Assembly: GCF_001887355.1 (NCBI RefSeq)
Contig: NZ_MPIN01000004.1
Coordinates: 659,733-723,732 of the forward strand
Length of the DNA stretch: 64,000 nucleotides
Reading direction: 5' to 3'
Origin: Cystobacter ferrugineus
Lineage (GTDB): Bacteria > Myxococcota > Myxococcia > Myxococcales > Myxococcaceae
This document shows positions 26,778 through 35,745 of the stretch, in pieces. A program made the translations under genes and the position numbers. The notes under the pieces are model-generated. The model did no database searches. It had not been told where the DNA came from and was given only the letters and a program-made list of their open reading frames with translations. Positions within the stretch are counted from its first letter, which is position 1. The number at the start of each line of letters is the position of its first letter.

Positions 26778-27671
26778 CTGGCACGACTCCTACCGTGGCT
26801 TTCACTCGTTCTCGTCCTCATGGGGAGCGCCGCGGCCGCACAGCAGCCGCAGCCCCCGGTCCGTGAGTACCAGGAGCGGCAAGTCGTCGTCCCCAACAGC
26901 CCCGAGGAGCCAGTGCCGGAGGTGCGGGTGGCAGCCAACGTCGCCACCTACCTGCGCTTCGACGCCCCCATCGATAGGGCCTCGGTGGATGTAGCGGGCC
27001 GGGCGACGCGCTTCCGGGTGGTGGACCCGGGTGAGCGGACCCTCACCCTCGAGCCCACCCTGGAACTGGGCCCTGGGGAGAAGCTGGCCGTGCGGGTTCG
27101 CTACAAGGATGGCGCCTCCCCAGCGGCTGCCACCTTCGCGCTCGTCTCTCACCCCACGCTGGTGGACAAGGAAGTGGAGGTGGTGCGCCGCCCGCGCACC
27201 ATCGAGGGATTGGAAGCAAGGCTCGCCCACGTGGAGGCTGAGTTCGTCGCCCTGAAGGCCCAATGCGCGCAGAGCGGGCTCCCCAACCTCGCGTTCTCGG
27301 GGTTGCTGGACTCGACGGACGTCCGGGCCAAGCCCTTCTGGGCGAGCGCGGCTCCTGGCTACAAGGGGGGTCTGGAACCAGGGCGCGGCACCGGCTACCG
27401 GGCCAGGCGTTGGGCCATGGTGACTGTCCTCGTGCGCAACCTTCCTGGGCAGCCGGCATGGGCGCCGGGTGCAGCCCGGCTCACCAGCACGAAGGGCACG
27501 CCGGTGAAGGTGCTCTCGGTGCACTTGGAGAAGCCGCAGCTCCGGCCGGGGGAGTCCGCCCTGGTGGCGGTGCTGGTGGAGCCCCCTGTCTCCACTGAGG
27601 GCCCGTTCCAACTGGAGCTCGTGGACGCCGAGGGCGGGCGACTCCTCCCCATCACCAAAGTTGAACTCTAG
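26778..27671 (+). CDS. DUF2381-family secreted protein preceding a Ser/Thr kinase
   Basis: About 297 aa if initiated at CTG 26778. In frame upstream of the first ATG (26820) lie codons for ARLLPWLSLVLVLMGSAAAA, a convincing signal peptide with AxA cleavage, and GGAGG sits 9 bp before the CTG. ATG 26820 would delete the hydrophobic core. The mature protein begins QQPQPPVREYQER, and shows strand-rich segments (VAANVATYLRFDAPID; RTLTLEPTLELGPGEKLAVRV). In myxobacteria these proteins are encoded just upstream of kinases, as here (11 bp). Function unknown; a periplasmic ligand-binding or envelope role is inferred. Confidence 0.8.
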   Translation: MARLLPWLSLVLVLMGSAAAAQQPQPPVREYQERQVVVPNSPEEPVPEVRVAANVATYLRFDAPIDRASVDVAGRATRFRVVDPGERTLTLEPTLELGPGEKLAVRVRYKDGASPAAATFALVSHPTLVDKEVEVVRRPRTIEGLEARLAHVEAEFVALKAQCAQSGLPNLAFSGLLDSTDVRAKPFWASAAPGYKGGLEPGRGTGYRARRWAMVTVLVRNLPGQPAWAPGAARLTSTKGTPVKVLSVHLEKPQLRPGESALVAVLVEPPVSTEGPFQLELVDAEGGRLLPITKVEL

Positions 27672-27682
27672 GAGGCCGGCCC

Positions 27683-29455
27683 ATGACGAAAGCTCTTCAT
27701 CCGGACCATCTCAAACCTGGCCATGCAGTAGGGCCCTGGCTCATCACCCAGGTGCTGGGAGGTGGAGGCTCGTCTCGGGTTTTCAAGGTGGAGCGCGACG
27801 GCCGCTCCTACTCCATGAAGATGGCGCTACGCCCCGTCTCCGACTCCCGGGAAGAACTCTCCGAGGACGAGTTCGTGAAGGAGAAGAGCGCCTATCGACG
27901 GCTGGCGCGCGAGGCGGCTGCCCTTTTCACCTACTCCTCCCACCCCAATCTGCTGCGTGTCTACGCGGTGGACTTCTGGCCCAACCCCGGTAACGGCTAT
28001 GCCTTTCTCGTCACGGACTTCGTGGACGGGGACACCTGGCACGAATGGCGCTGGCGTACGCCTCCTCACGCCGCCCGGTTGGTAGACACCTTCTGCGCCG
28101 TGGTGCGCACCGTGGGCGTGTTGCACTCGCGCGGCGTGTACCACCGGGACTTGACGGCGGAGAACCTCCTCATCCGCCGGGCGGACGGTAGGCCGTTCTT
28201 GATTGATTTTGGCACTGCGCGCCTGCCGGGATCCCTCACGAAGACCATGGGCCTGCCCGAGGGTGTTCTGCACCTGCTTCCCCCCGAGCTCCTGGCCTAC
28301 GCGCGCAACGAGACATGGAAGCGGGGCGAACCCTTCCGGGGCGGAGTGGCCGCCGACCTCTACGCGTTGGGCGTGCTGCTCTACCAGGCCCTCACCGACC
28401 TCCACCCTTTCGACCCCGAGTTACCGGACAAGGAACTACTGGCCGCCATTGCCACCGTGCCCCCAACGGCGCCCCATCTCCTGAATCCCCTGGCTCCTCG
28501 CTCTCTCAGCGACATCGCCATGAGGCTTCTGGAGAAGAAGCCAGGGGATCGCTACCCCAGCGCCGATGCCCTGCTGGAGGCATTGGAAATGGCCAACGAG
28601 AGCGAAAGGACATCTCCCGCCTGGATGGTTCCTCTCTTTCAGCCCGACAGTTCGGCAGTCGAAGCGCCGCGGGAAGCACTGCTCGAGACTCCGGCGGCTC
28701 AACCTTCAGAGGAGGCCCTACCGCAGGAAGTTCCTTCCGCGGAGGCACTCCCCAAGGAGCGGCGCACGTGGCGCGTGGGGCACCTCTCCGTGGTGGGCCT
28801 GAGCCTCCTGGCCGTCCTGTTCCTTGCGTCATGGCCGGTGCGATCCACACTCCTGCCGCCACACTTGTCGGAGCCCACCGCGTCCGTCGCCTTCGAGAAA
28901 GGAACCGTGCCCGTGCCCATCTCCACCTCCCAGCACTCGGCCCCCTCCAACCGCTCCCTCCTCGGAGCCCTCGCCGTGTGGCTGTGCACCACCACCGGAC
29001 TGGGCTGTATTGCCGCCCAGGTGAGGCCGGAGCCGGAGAACTGCCCCGCGGAAGCGACGCGCGCCATGTTCGAGGTGTTGAAGATCGACGAGGGCATGGC
29101 GCTCCAGGCCATCGTCGACATCAACCAGCCCGGGGATCCAAACCAGGAAGGCACCTACCGAGACGGCCTCATCGTCGGCCGGGTGGTGCAGCGCGACGGG
29201 TCCCCTCCGGAGTTGCCCGGCGGCACCCTCTTGTACGGGAAGCTCTGGACGGGCCCTGGCATCCAGAATCGGGATGGAGAGGAGGCTGTGCTGGGGCGCT
29301 ACTCCGAGGCGCTTCTACCGGACGGTCGTAAGCTGCCGGTGTGCATCGTCCTGGGCGGGCCTGATGGGCGATGGCGCAAGCTGCCCGGTTCCTCGCCCAA
29401 CGCTGTTCGGCTGCCAAGAGAGTTGCCGGTGCTCGCCGTCCGGCGCTGGCCGTGA
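27683..29455 (+). CDS. Ser/Thr protein kinase with membrane anchor
   Basis: 590 aa. Eukaryotic-type kinase domain at residues ~18-310: Gly-rich loop VLGGGGSSRVFKV, Lys in SMKMA, catalytic loop HRDLTAENLL (H154-R155-D156; Thr replaces the usual Lys region) and IDFGTAR in place of DFG (Phe-Gly retained). Hydrophobic segments at ~370-388 and ~428-450, the second with Cys residues, flank a Ser-rich linker. A C-terminal domain (~455-590) has the pattern GTLLYGKLWTGPGI and is probably extracytoplasmic. Cotranscribed with the DUF2381 protein, which may be its signal partner. Confidence 0.93.
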   Translation: MTKALHPDHLKPGHAVGPWLITQVLGGGGSSRVFKVERDGRSYSMKMALRPVSDSREELSEDEFVKEKSAYRRLAREAAALFTYSSHPNLLRVYAVDFWPNPGNGYAFLVTDFVDGDTWHEWRWRTPPHAARLVDTFCAVVRTVGVLHSRGVYHRDLTAENLLIRRADGRPFLIDFGTARLPGSLTKTMGLPEGVLHLLPPELLAYARNETWKRGEPFRGGVAADLYALGVLLYQALTDLHPFDPELPDKELLAAIATVPPTAPHLLNPLAPRSLSDIAMRLLEKKPGDRYPSADALLEALEMANESERTSPAWMVPLFQPDSSAVEAPREALLETPAAQPSEEALPQEVPSAEALPKERRTWRVGHLSVVGLSLLAVLFLASWPVRSTLLPPHLSEPTASVAFEKGTVPVPISTSQHSAPSNRSLLGALAVWLCTTTGLGCIAAQVRPEPENCPAEATRAMFEVLKIDEGMALQAIVDINQPGDPNQEGTYRDGLIVGRVVQRDGSPPELPGGTLLYGKLWTGPGIQNRDGEEAVLGRYSEALLPDGRKLPVCIVLGGPDGRWRKLPGSSPNAVRLPRELPVLAVRRWP

Positions 29456-29458
29456 GAC

Positions 29459-29602
29459 ATGGTCCGCGGAGCTGCCTCGGCTGGAGCGACGAGGCGGCAT
29501 TCCCGAGCGGAGCGGCTACAGGCCCGGTTGGCCGTGGCCGTGCGGCATCTGTGCGAGGAGAAGGGCTGGGAGGAGACCGCCTACCACTGCGGCATGCGGT
29601 GA
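29459..29602 (+). CDS. small ORF, doubtful
   Basis: 47 codons from ATG 29459, four bases after the kinase stop, encoding a basic peptide with RAERLQARLAVAVRHLCEEK and a CGMR end. Coding character is moderate, no ribosome-binding site is separable from the kinase 3' end. Could be the stump of a longer gene. Confidence 0.2.
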   Translation: MVRGAASAGATRRHSRAERLQARLAVAVRHLCEEKGWEETAYHCGMR

Positions 29603-29641
29603 GGGGTCCCGTCCCATAGTTCCGGTCCCGTTCCGAGGAAC

Positions 29642-32600
29642 CTACGTCCCCGTGGCGGAACTGACCTTCGGGAGCGCGAGCTGGGCCTGCTCCGTGCTCC
29701 ATCGCGCCTCAAGCAGGGTGACGAACTCGTCGCTCACGGTGTGGTCTCGAGTCCTGGCGGCGCGCACCACCAGCAGGTCGCGCAGGTGGCGGGCGCTCTC
29801 CGGCTCCAGCAACAACGCCAGCAGGAAGTAGACGCCGCGGAAACGTGGGTCGTCCATGTGCTCGACGATGCGCGGGTTGTTCGCGCCCAGGAAGGTCTGG
29901 GCGATGAAGAACTCCTGGAGCTTGTCGTGGCGGAAGCGCCACTCGCGGTGATCCTCACCATCGGCGCCCTTCCACTGACGGCGCACCACCATCTTGAAGG
30001 ACTCCAGGCGCAGCAACTCCTTGCCGAACCGCTCCTCCGACAGAGACGTCTGATCCTTGAGCCGCATCGTGAAGGACTCCTCGGCGAGTTCCTTGAGCGG
30101 GAACTCGGTGAGGTTCACCTCGAGGTAGTCACTGGCCATCAGCTCGTACTGTTGCTGACGCAGGCGGAACAGGTCGGGCGAGTGCCCCGCGGCCAGCATC
30201 TGCGCGACGACAGTGAGGTCCATCGGGTTGGAAAGGACCTCGCGCATGGCCACACGGGACTCCTCCGGCTGCTCGGGGGACAGGGCCCGCTGCACGAAGC
30301 GCTCGCACGCCTCGTGGTACCTGGCCCCCCGAAGCTGGGCCTTCTCACCCAGCAGCGGCGCTCGGCTGGCCAGGAAGTCGGAGACCCGCGCCTCGGAGAG
30401 CGGCTGCAGCACGTACAGGCGCGCGGTGGTGGGGGGCGTCCACTCCATCCGCTGGGTGGCGAGGAGGATGTTGCCGTGGAAGTTGCGTTCGACGAAATGG
30501 ACGATGCGGGCGCGTGTGCTCGCGTTCACCTCGTTGAGCCCGTCGATGTAGATGTCGAGCGCGCCGCTGTAGATGATGCTCTGGAGGAAGGAGGAGTCCC
30601 TGGCGTACCCCTCGAGCTTCGCCTGGATGGCCTCGAGAACCCCGTCCTTGCAGCGCTCCGCCGGCAGGAATACCGCCAGCGGTTTCGAGTGGCGCAGCAG
30701 GTACTTGATGAGCATCGACTTGCCGAGTCCCGAGGCGCCCTCCAGGACGACCTGGCCGCGTAGCCGGGGGAGGGCGACGAGCAGGGGCTCGCGCTTGCCC
30801 GAAGGCTGGATGACGACCTCGGAGTCGTGGAAGTAACTCTCGGGGGAAAAGCGCTCGAGGTCGGCATCCGCGAGGAACTGGTGCTTGAAGGGGGCCAGCA
30901 GGCGCCGCCGGAGGAACGGCACCCAGGTCAGCAGGAGGCCCACGTAGCCGAAGCCCGTGATGGTGCGGACCCATGGGTTCCAGAAGAAGATCGCCTGGAC
31001 CTGCGGGGAGCGCGGATAGAAGAAGAGGAGCAGCACCCAGAAGGCGAGATGCCCCGCCCACGTCCAGGCGAAGGTCCTCAGCGATTGCCACTGCTCGATG
31101 GAATCGATGGCCTTCTGGAGAATCTCGGCATGCTGATCGCTGGAGCTGGCCTTCAGGTTCTCCTTGTGCTCCTTGAGTAGCTCGATGTCCGTGCTTGTCC
31201 ACTGCTTGCGATTGCTGGCGAGGTCGGCCACGCTAGCAATCTGATCCGCCAGCGCCTTCCGCAGGCCAGGGTACTTTTCGGTATGTGGCCAGAGTTCTTT
31301 GAATGCCTGCAGCGTTTCCCGCGCCTCTTCGGTCGTCAGCTTCGTTGGGACCTTCGTTAATTCGCGCCCCAAGGGCCAACGAAGGATTAGTTTCACCTTG
31401 GGATCACCGCCGCCCGCGATGTGTGCACGCAGCAGCCACACGTAGCTATGAGCCGAATCCCCCCCTGCCTTCGCCAGGATCGTGGCAATGTGCTGGAGAT
31501 CGAGAGGGGCCATGACCGTGAGTGCATCTGCTAACATGGTGTGCACCTCCTCGTAGTTGTCATCTTCCAGATGGTTGGCGAGGAGCGGGGCCTGTTGCTT
31601 GGCAGCCGCGCCCATGGCTCTCAGCGCCCCTGTCGCTGCACGGCGGACATTCCTGTCTGGCTGCTTGAGCAGTTCGGCGAGGTGCGGGGCCTGTTCCTTG
31701 GCAGCCTCTCCCATGGCTGCCAGCGCCTCTCCCGCTGCACGGCGGACATTCACGTCCGAGTTCGAGTCCTTCAGCAGGTCGACGAGGAGCGGGGCGTGCT
31801 CCTTGGCAGCCTCTCCCATGGCTCCCAGCGCGCCTGCCGCTGCACGGCGGACAGACACGTCCGAGTTCGAGTCCTTCAGCAGGTCGACGAGGAGCGGGGC
31901 GTGCTCCTTGGCTGCCGCGCCCATGGCTCCCAGCGCGCCTGCCGCTGCACGACGGACATGTACGTTCGAGTTCGAGTCCTTCAGCAGGTCGGCGAGAAGA
32001 GGGGCGTGCTCCTTGGCTGCCGCGCCCATGGCTCCCAGCACCCCTGCCGCTACACGGCGGACATTCCTGTCTGGCTGCTTGAGCAGTTCGGCGAGGTGCG
32101 GGGCCTGTTCCTTGGCAGCCTCTCCCATGGCTGCCAGCGCCTCTGCCGCTGCAACGCGGACAGACACGTCCGAGTTCGAGTCCTTCAGCAGGTCGACGAG
32201 GAGCGGGGCGTGCTCCTTGGCAGCCTCTCCCATGGCTCCCAGCGCCTCTGCCGCTGCAGCGTGGACATACACGTCCGAGTTCGAGTCCTTCAGCAGGTCG
32301 ACGAGGAGCGGGGCGTACTCCTTGGCAGCCTCTCCCATGGCTCCCAGCGCGCCTGCCGCTGCACGGCGGACATACACGTCCGAGTTCGAGTCCTTCAGCA
32401 GGTCGACGAGGAGCGGGGCGTGCTCCTTGGCTGCCGCGCCCATGGCTCCCAGCGCCTCTGCCGCTGCAAGGCGGACAGACACGTCCGAGTTCGAGTCCTT
32501 CAGCAGGTCGGCGAGAAGAGGGGCGTGCTCCTTGGCAACCGCGCCCATGGCTGCCAGCGCCTCTGCCGCTGCAACGCGGACAGACACGTCCGAGTTCGAG

Positions 32601-32962
32601 TCCTTCAGCAGGTCGACGAGAAGAGGGGCCTGCTTCTTGGCAGCCTCTCCCATGGCTCCCAGCACCCCTCCCGCTGCACGGCGGAGAGCTTTGTCCGGGT
32701 TCTTCAGCAGGTCGACGAGAAATGGCTTTGACGTGAAGGACTGGAGTCGCAGTTGGACTTGTGGATCGTCGGGGAGACTTTTGCCCAACTCCGCCAGCGC
32801 CAAAGCCACTGTCCGTTCGTCTCGATCCTCCAACGCCGCGAGCAGACCTTGAACACTCGCCGGATTTTCCTTGAGCTCGGACCATGTCGGTGCAGCCCGT
32901 GCAACGCCACCGAGTAACATGTTGGCGCAGAGCCAAAGCAACAGCAGATTCCGTTTGTGCAC
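29642..32962 (-). CDS. signal peptide-HEAT repeat-transmembrane-NACHT NTPase
   Basis: 1106 aa from GTG 32962 (GAGG six bases upstream; an ATG at 32998 would lengthen the n-region). Residues 1-~25 are a signal peptide (HKRNLLLLWLCANMLLGGVARAA split at AxA). Residues ~65-470 contain twelve HEAT-like repeats of 33-35 aa (consensus APLLVDLLKDSNSDVSVR, AAAEALGAMGEAAKEH). A helical region follows, then two membrane helices (~631-651, ~666-688). The C-terminal part has Walker A GASGLGKSM (~742), Walker B IYIDGLNEV (~805) and a NACHT-type FRHDKLQEFFIAQ. Predicted topology: HEAT sensor outside the cytoplasmic membrane, NTPase inside. STAND-type signalling or immunity role inferred. Confidence 0.88.
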   Translation of the reverse strand: MHKRNLLLLWLCANMLLGGVARAAPTWSELKENPASVQGLLAALEDRDERTVALALAELGKSLPDDPQVQLRLQSFTSKPFLVDLLKNPDKALRRAAGGVLGAMGEAAKKQAPLLVDLLKDSNSDVSVRVAAAEALAAMGAVAKEHAPLLADLLKDSNSDVSVRLAAAEALGAMGAAAKEHAPLLVDLLKDSNSDVYVRRAAAGALGAMGEAAKEYAPLLVDLLKDSNSDVYVHAAAAEALGAMGEAAKEHAPLLVDLLKDSNSDVSVRVAAAEALAAMGEAAKEQAPHLAELLKQPDRNVRRVAAGVLGAMGAAAKEHAPLLADLLKDSNSNVHVRRAAAGALGAMGAAAKEHAPLLVDLLKDSNSDVSVRRAAAGALGAMGEAAKEHAPLLVDLLKDSNSDVNVRRAAGEALAAMGEAAKEQAPHLAELLKQPDRNVRRAATGALRAMGAAAKQQAPLLANHLEDDNYEEVHTMLADALTVMAPLDLQHIATILAKAGGDSAHSYVWLLRAHIAGGGDPKVKLILRWPLGRELTKVPTKLTTEEARETLQAFKELWPHTEKYPGLRKALADQIASVADLASNRKQWTSTDIELLKEHKENLKASSSDQHAEILQKAIDSIEQWQSLRTFAWTWAGHLAFWVLLLFFYPRSPQVQAIFFWNPWVRTITGFGYVGLLLTWVPFLRRRLLAPFKHQFLADADLERFSPESYFHDSEVVIQPSGKREPLLVALPRLRGQVVLEGASGLGKSMLIKYLLRHSKPLAVFLPAERCKDGVLEAIQAKLEGYARDSSFLQSIIYSGALDIYIDGLNEVNASTRARIVHFVERNFHGNILLATQRMEWTPPTTARLYVLQPLSEARVSDFLASRAPLLGEKAQLRGARYHEACERFVQRALSPEQPEESRVAMREVLSNPMDLTVVAQMLAAGHSPDLFRLRQQQYELMASDYLEVNLTEFPLKELAEESFTMRLKDQTSLSEERFGKELLRLESFKMVVRRQWKGADGEDHREWRFRHDKLQEFFIAQTFLGANNPRIVEHMDDPRFRGVYFLLALLLEPESARHLRDLLVVRAARTRDHTVSDEFVTLLEARWSTEQAQLALPKVSSATGT
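31580..32710. repeat. tandem 105-bp coding repeats (HEAT array)
   Basis: About eleven near-identical units with 105-bp period (35 codons), two shortened to 99 bp (33 codons, the APHLAELLKQPDRNVRR type). The core TTCGAGTCCTTCAGCAGG recurs at 31761, 31866 and onwards. The order of unit types (long, short, long, long, long, short) shows block duplication. High nucleotide identity implies recent expansion or gene conversion. Confidence 0.9.
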
Positions 32963-33114
32963 ATGCCCCCTCGGGTGCGAGTGTAGCCTTTCGGGCATTC
33001 TGGCAGAGAGCCGTACCTTGAGGCCAGAGGGACACCGGGTCGCTCTCAGTGTCACTGTCTGTCCAACATCGCCTCGCGGAGCGCCCGCCGTTAGTGTTTC
33101 GCTCGAGTGGGCAG

Positions 33115-33285
33115 CTACAACTGGACGATCTCGCAGTCCTTCACGAGGGCGTTCATCATCAGCCCTTGAAGGCGTCCGCGGATGGTGACGCGGCTCCCCT
33201 TGGAGAGGGAAGCCACCGACCGCGTGAGGGCTCGCCTGCTGCGACCTACATGTGCGTTGAGAGAGGAGGACGCTCCATTCTCCAC
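33115..33285 (-). pseudogene. C-terminal stump of an OB-fold (tRNA_anti-like) protein
   Basis: A reverse-strand frame ends at TAG 33115 with SVASLSKGSRVTIRGRLQG then LMMNALVKDCEIVQL. This is the G-x-x-V-x-V-x-G-x-V-x-G ... V-L-x-x-C end of small OB-fold proteins of the tRNA_anti-like group (PF12869-type, from memory). The frame remains open upstream into the phosphatase 3' end but shows no start codon with ribosome site and no further homology. Confidence 0.45.
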
Positions 33286-33373
33286 CAGTCCGGAGAGGGC
33301 CTCGCGCAGAAAGCGGCGGCACGGCCTGTACAGCCGTCCGTACCTGTCGTCTCGTTCGTCTCCCGCGCTTGGT

Positions 33374-33943
33374 TCAGGCGCTCAATTCCGCCGCGGTGAG
33401 GCGCCAGCCCTCATTGCCCGAGGGCGGCTCCACCCAGAGCGGCAGGGCGTTGGGGGTGCGGATGTTCGCCACCAGCCCGGCCGCCTGGCGCACGGCGCGC
33501 CAGAGGGCCCCATGGGCCACGATCAGCACCGGGCCGGGATGGACCGTGGCGCGGTTGATGGCCCTCACGGCGCGCTCGCGCAGCGCGGCGAAGCTCTCGG
33601 CGCCCTCGGGAGTGGCGATGCCGGCGATCCAGTCGTCGAACCAGCCAGACATCTTCTGCCCCTCCCTCACGCCGAAGGCGCATTCCTGGAGTTCGGGATC
33701 GAAGTTCACCGGCAGGTCCAGCCGAGCCGCCACGATCTCCGCCGTCACTCGCGCGCGGCCGAGGGTGCTGGAATGGATGGAGCGGATGCCTTGCCCCACC
33801 AGCGCCTCCGCCGCTCGCCTTGCCTGGGCGAGCCCGACTTCGTTCAGCGGAATGTCCACCTGTCCCTGGGAGAGCAGGCGGGCGTTCCAGTCCGTCTCAC
33901 CGTGGCGGAGAAACCAGAAGGGGATGGGGTTCAGGTCGGTCAT
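33374..33943 (-). CDS. histidine phosphatase family (phosphoglycerate mutase-like) protein
   Basis: 189 aa from ATG 33943. Catalytic RHGETDWN (R13, H14, G15, E16), acidic/Arg region STLGRARVTAEIV, and second catalytic histidine in LIVAHGALWRAV. Length and the WFDDWIAG insert fit the small broad-specificity phosphatases (GpmB/CobC-like) rather than true phosphoglycerate mutase. Phosphomonoester substrate not predictable. Stands alone between the OB-fold stump and a hydrolase gene. Confidence 0.93.
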   Translation of the reverse strand: MTDLNPIPFWFLRHGETDWNARLLSQGQVDIPLNEVGLAQARRAAEALVGQGIRSIHSSTLGRARVTAEIVAARLDLPVNFDPELQECAFGVREGQKMSGWFDDWIAGIATPEGAESFAALRERAVRAINRATVHPGPVLIVAHGALWRAVRQAAGLVANIRTPNALPLWVEPPSGNEGWRLTAAELSA

Positions 33944-34024
33944 GTCGATGGCAAGCGGGAAGGAGGAAGGACGAGCGCCCGGCCTCCCTTCTACACGAGC
34001 CACGCTCGCCCATCTCTCACGTGT

Positions 34025-35155
34025 TCACGGAGCCGGCGCGGGAGCGGGGCCCGGGTCGTGCACCTCTCCCACGACGGCGACGGTCTCTCCCGAACGGACC
34101 GGAGGGGTCGCGAAGAGGACGAGCACGACACCACCGTGCGGCGCCCGGTGCTCGGCGATGCGGTTGCCGAAGAAGTCGGTCACATAGCCCAACAGTGTGC
34201 CCGCTCGCACCCACTGTCCGACCTCGACAGTGGGGTAGAAGAGGCCGTCCACCTCGCTCTTCAGGTTCGCGCGCCGCTCGATGAAGATCGGGTGCTCCAC
34301 CGGCGAGGGCTTTCCCTCGAGCATTCGCAGGTGCCGCAGCAGGCTGAAGACACCGCGCTCGATGAGGGCGAGTTGCTCGGGGGTCGCCCGTGCGTACCCG
34401 CCCACCTCCACGTCGAACGAGGGCTTGCCGAGCGCCACCGCCGTCGCGCCCGTGTAGAGGGCCTTGTCGGCGCTCAGGTTCTCCATGGGAAACATCACGA
34501 TGTGATCCACCCCGAAGGCGAGCGCCAACTCCCGCGAGCGGGCAATCACCTCGGGAGACCCGTGCTTGGCGTAGTACCCGGTCCACGGGCGGAGGGCCTC
34601 GTTGGCATCCCCGGCGTGCAGGTCCACCACGACGTCGGCGCGGCGGAGGATCCGCTCCTTGAGCACATACGCGATGCGCTCGGTGACGGTGCCCTCGGGG
34701 TTGCCCGGGAAGCTCCGGTTCAGGTTCTTCCCATCCACCGGGCCGGTGTAGACGGTGCGGCCGAGGAACGCCGGGACATTGGCGGCATGTACCAGGATGA
34801 GGGTGCCCGCGAGCCGGCCAGGTTCGAGCTGGGGCCGCACGCGCTGGAGCGCCAGGATGGGCGCGTACTCGGAGCCGTGCACCCCGGCGATCAACGCCAG
34901 GACGGGGCCCGGACGCGCGCCATGAATGAGGGTGATGGGGATGAAGGTCCCCGGATCCACGCCGTTCGGCACGGGGAGCTGGCCGGAGACGGCGCTGCCC
35001 GGTCTGGCCACGACGGGCCCGATGGCGAAGTCTCCGCGCGGCGCCTGGGCGGAGGCGACCCCCGCCAGCAGAAGCATCACCAGACCCCACCCACGGGCCG
35101 CATGCGGCATCCAAGACACTCGTGACAAGACCCCACCTCTGGCTCGGTTGATCAT
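34025..35155 (-). CDS. secreted succinylglutamate desuccinylase/aspartoacylase-family zinc hydrolase
   Basis: 376 aa from ATG 35155; an internal ATG (35110) directly before the signal core (WGLVMLLLAGVASAQ) is an alternative. M14-like fold: zinc ligands in GVHGSEYAP (His, Glu) and later DLHAGD (His); NLNRSFPGNPEGT carries the substrate-carboxylate Arg. A C-terminal beta domain (GLFYPTVEVGQWVRAGTLLG) is the biotinyl-lipoyl-like module found in AstE/ASPA proteins. It deacylates an N-acyl amino acid or peptide in the periplasm or outside. Substrate unknown. Confidence 0.9.
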   Translation of the reverse strand: MINRARGGVLSRVSWMPHAARGWGLVMLLLAGVASAQAPRGDFAIGPVVARPGSAVSGQLPVPNGVDPGTFIPITLIHGARPGPVLALIAGVHGSEYAPILALQRVRPQLEPGRLAGTLILVHAANVPAFLGRTVYTGPVDGKNLNRSFPGNPEGTVTERIAYVLKERILRRADVVVDLHAGDANEALRPWTGYYAKHGSPEVIARSRELALAFGVDHIVMFPMENLSADKALYTGATAVALGKPSFDVEVGGYARATPEQLALIERGVFSLLRHLRMLEGKPSPVEHPIFIERRANLKSEVDGLFYPTVEVGQWVRAGTLLGYVTDFFGNRIAEHRAPHGGVVLVLFATPPVRSGETVAVVGEVHDPGPAPAPAP

Positions 35156-35208
35156 GTCCCCGAGGATAAGAGCGGGCGTCATCGGCCGCACTGGCGACCG
35201 AGGGGGCG

Positions 35209-35745
35209 TCAGCCCGCGATGCCGGGCTTGATGACCTTCTGCCAGGCGAAGCTCGTGGGCTTGCGCGCGAGCCGCTCCTGGCGCCGCTGCTCGGCCTCGC
35301 GCAGCGCGGCGAACTCCTCTTCCGTCTCCAGCTTCAGCGGCGGCACCGGCACGCGCTTGCCCTCCGGGGTGATGGCCACGAAGGTGAGCAGGGCGCTCGT
35401 GGTCAGGTGCTTGTCGCCCGTGAGCGGGTTTTCCGCCGTCACCGTGACGCCCACCTCCATGGAGGTGCGGAAGGTGGCGATGACGCGCGAGTGCAGCGTC
35501 ACCGTCCAACCCACCTTGACGGGGGCGTGGAAGTGCAGGTCATCCATGGAGGCGGTGACCACCACCTGCCGGCAGTGACGCTGGGCGGAGATGGCGCCAC
35601 AGATGTCGATCCACTCCATCACCCGGCCTCCGAACGCGGCGTTGGCCGGGTTGGCGTCCGAGGGGAGGATCATCTGCGTCATCACCACTTCGGACTCGCG
35701 GGGGCTCTTGGGGGACAACTCGGGCACGGGTGCGCTACCTCTCAT
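35209..35745 (-). CDS. acyl-CoA thioesterase (hot-dog fold, YciA/BFIT-like)
   Basis: 178 aa from ATG 35745, which overlaps the kinase stop by 4 bp. One hot-dog domain: MILPSDANPANAAFGGRVM with catalytic Asn/Asp region, GAISAQRHCRQVVVTASMDD, and FHAPVKVGWTVTLHSRV. A charged C-terminal helix (ETEEEFAALREAEQRR) follows, as in cytosolic acyl-CoA hydrolases. Hydrolyses acyl-CoA to free acid and CoA. Confidence 0.93.
   Translation of the reverse strand: MRGSAPVPELSPKSPRESEVVMTQMILPSDANPANAAFGGRVMEWIDICGAISAQRHCRQVVVTASMDDLHFHAPVKVGWTVTLHSRVIATFRTSMEVGVTVTAENPLTGDKHLTTSALLTFVAITPEGKRVPVPPLKLETEEEFAALREAEQRRQERLARKPTSFAWQKVIKPGIAG

Noticed and set aside
31580..32710. Possible CRISPR or satellite array
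   Set aside because: Units are contiguous 105-bp coding repeats without spacers and keep the reading frame.
31557..32852. Plus-strand repetitive frame rich in Cys/Ser/Ala opposite the HEAT array
   Set aside because: Mirror image of the 105-bp repeats; the minus-strand reading gives canonical HEAT repeats.
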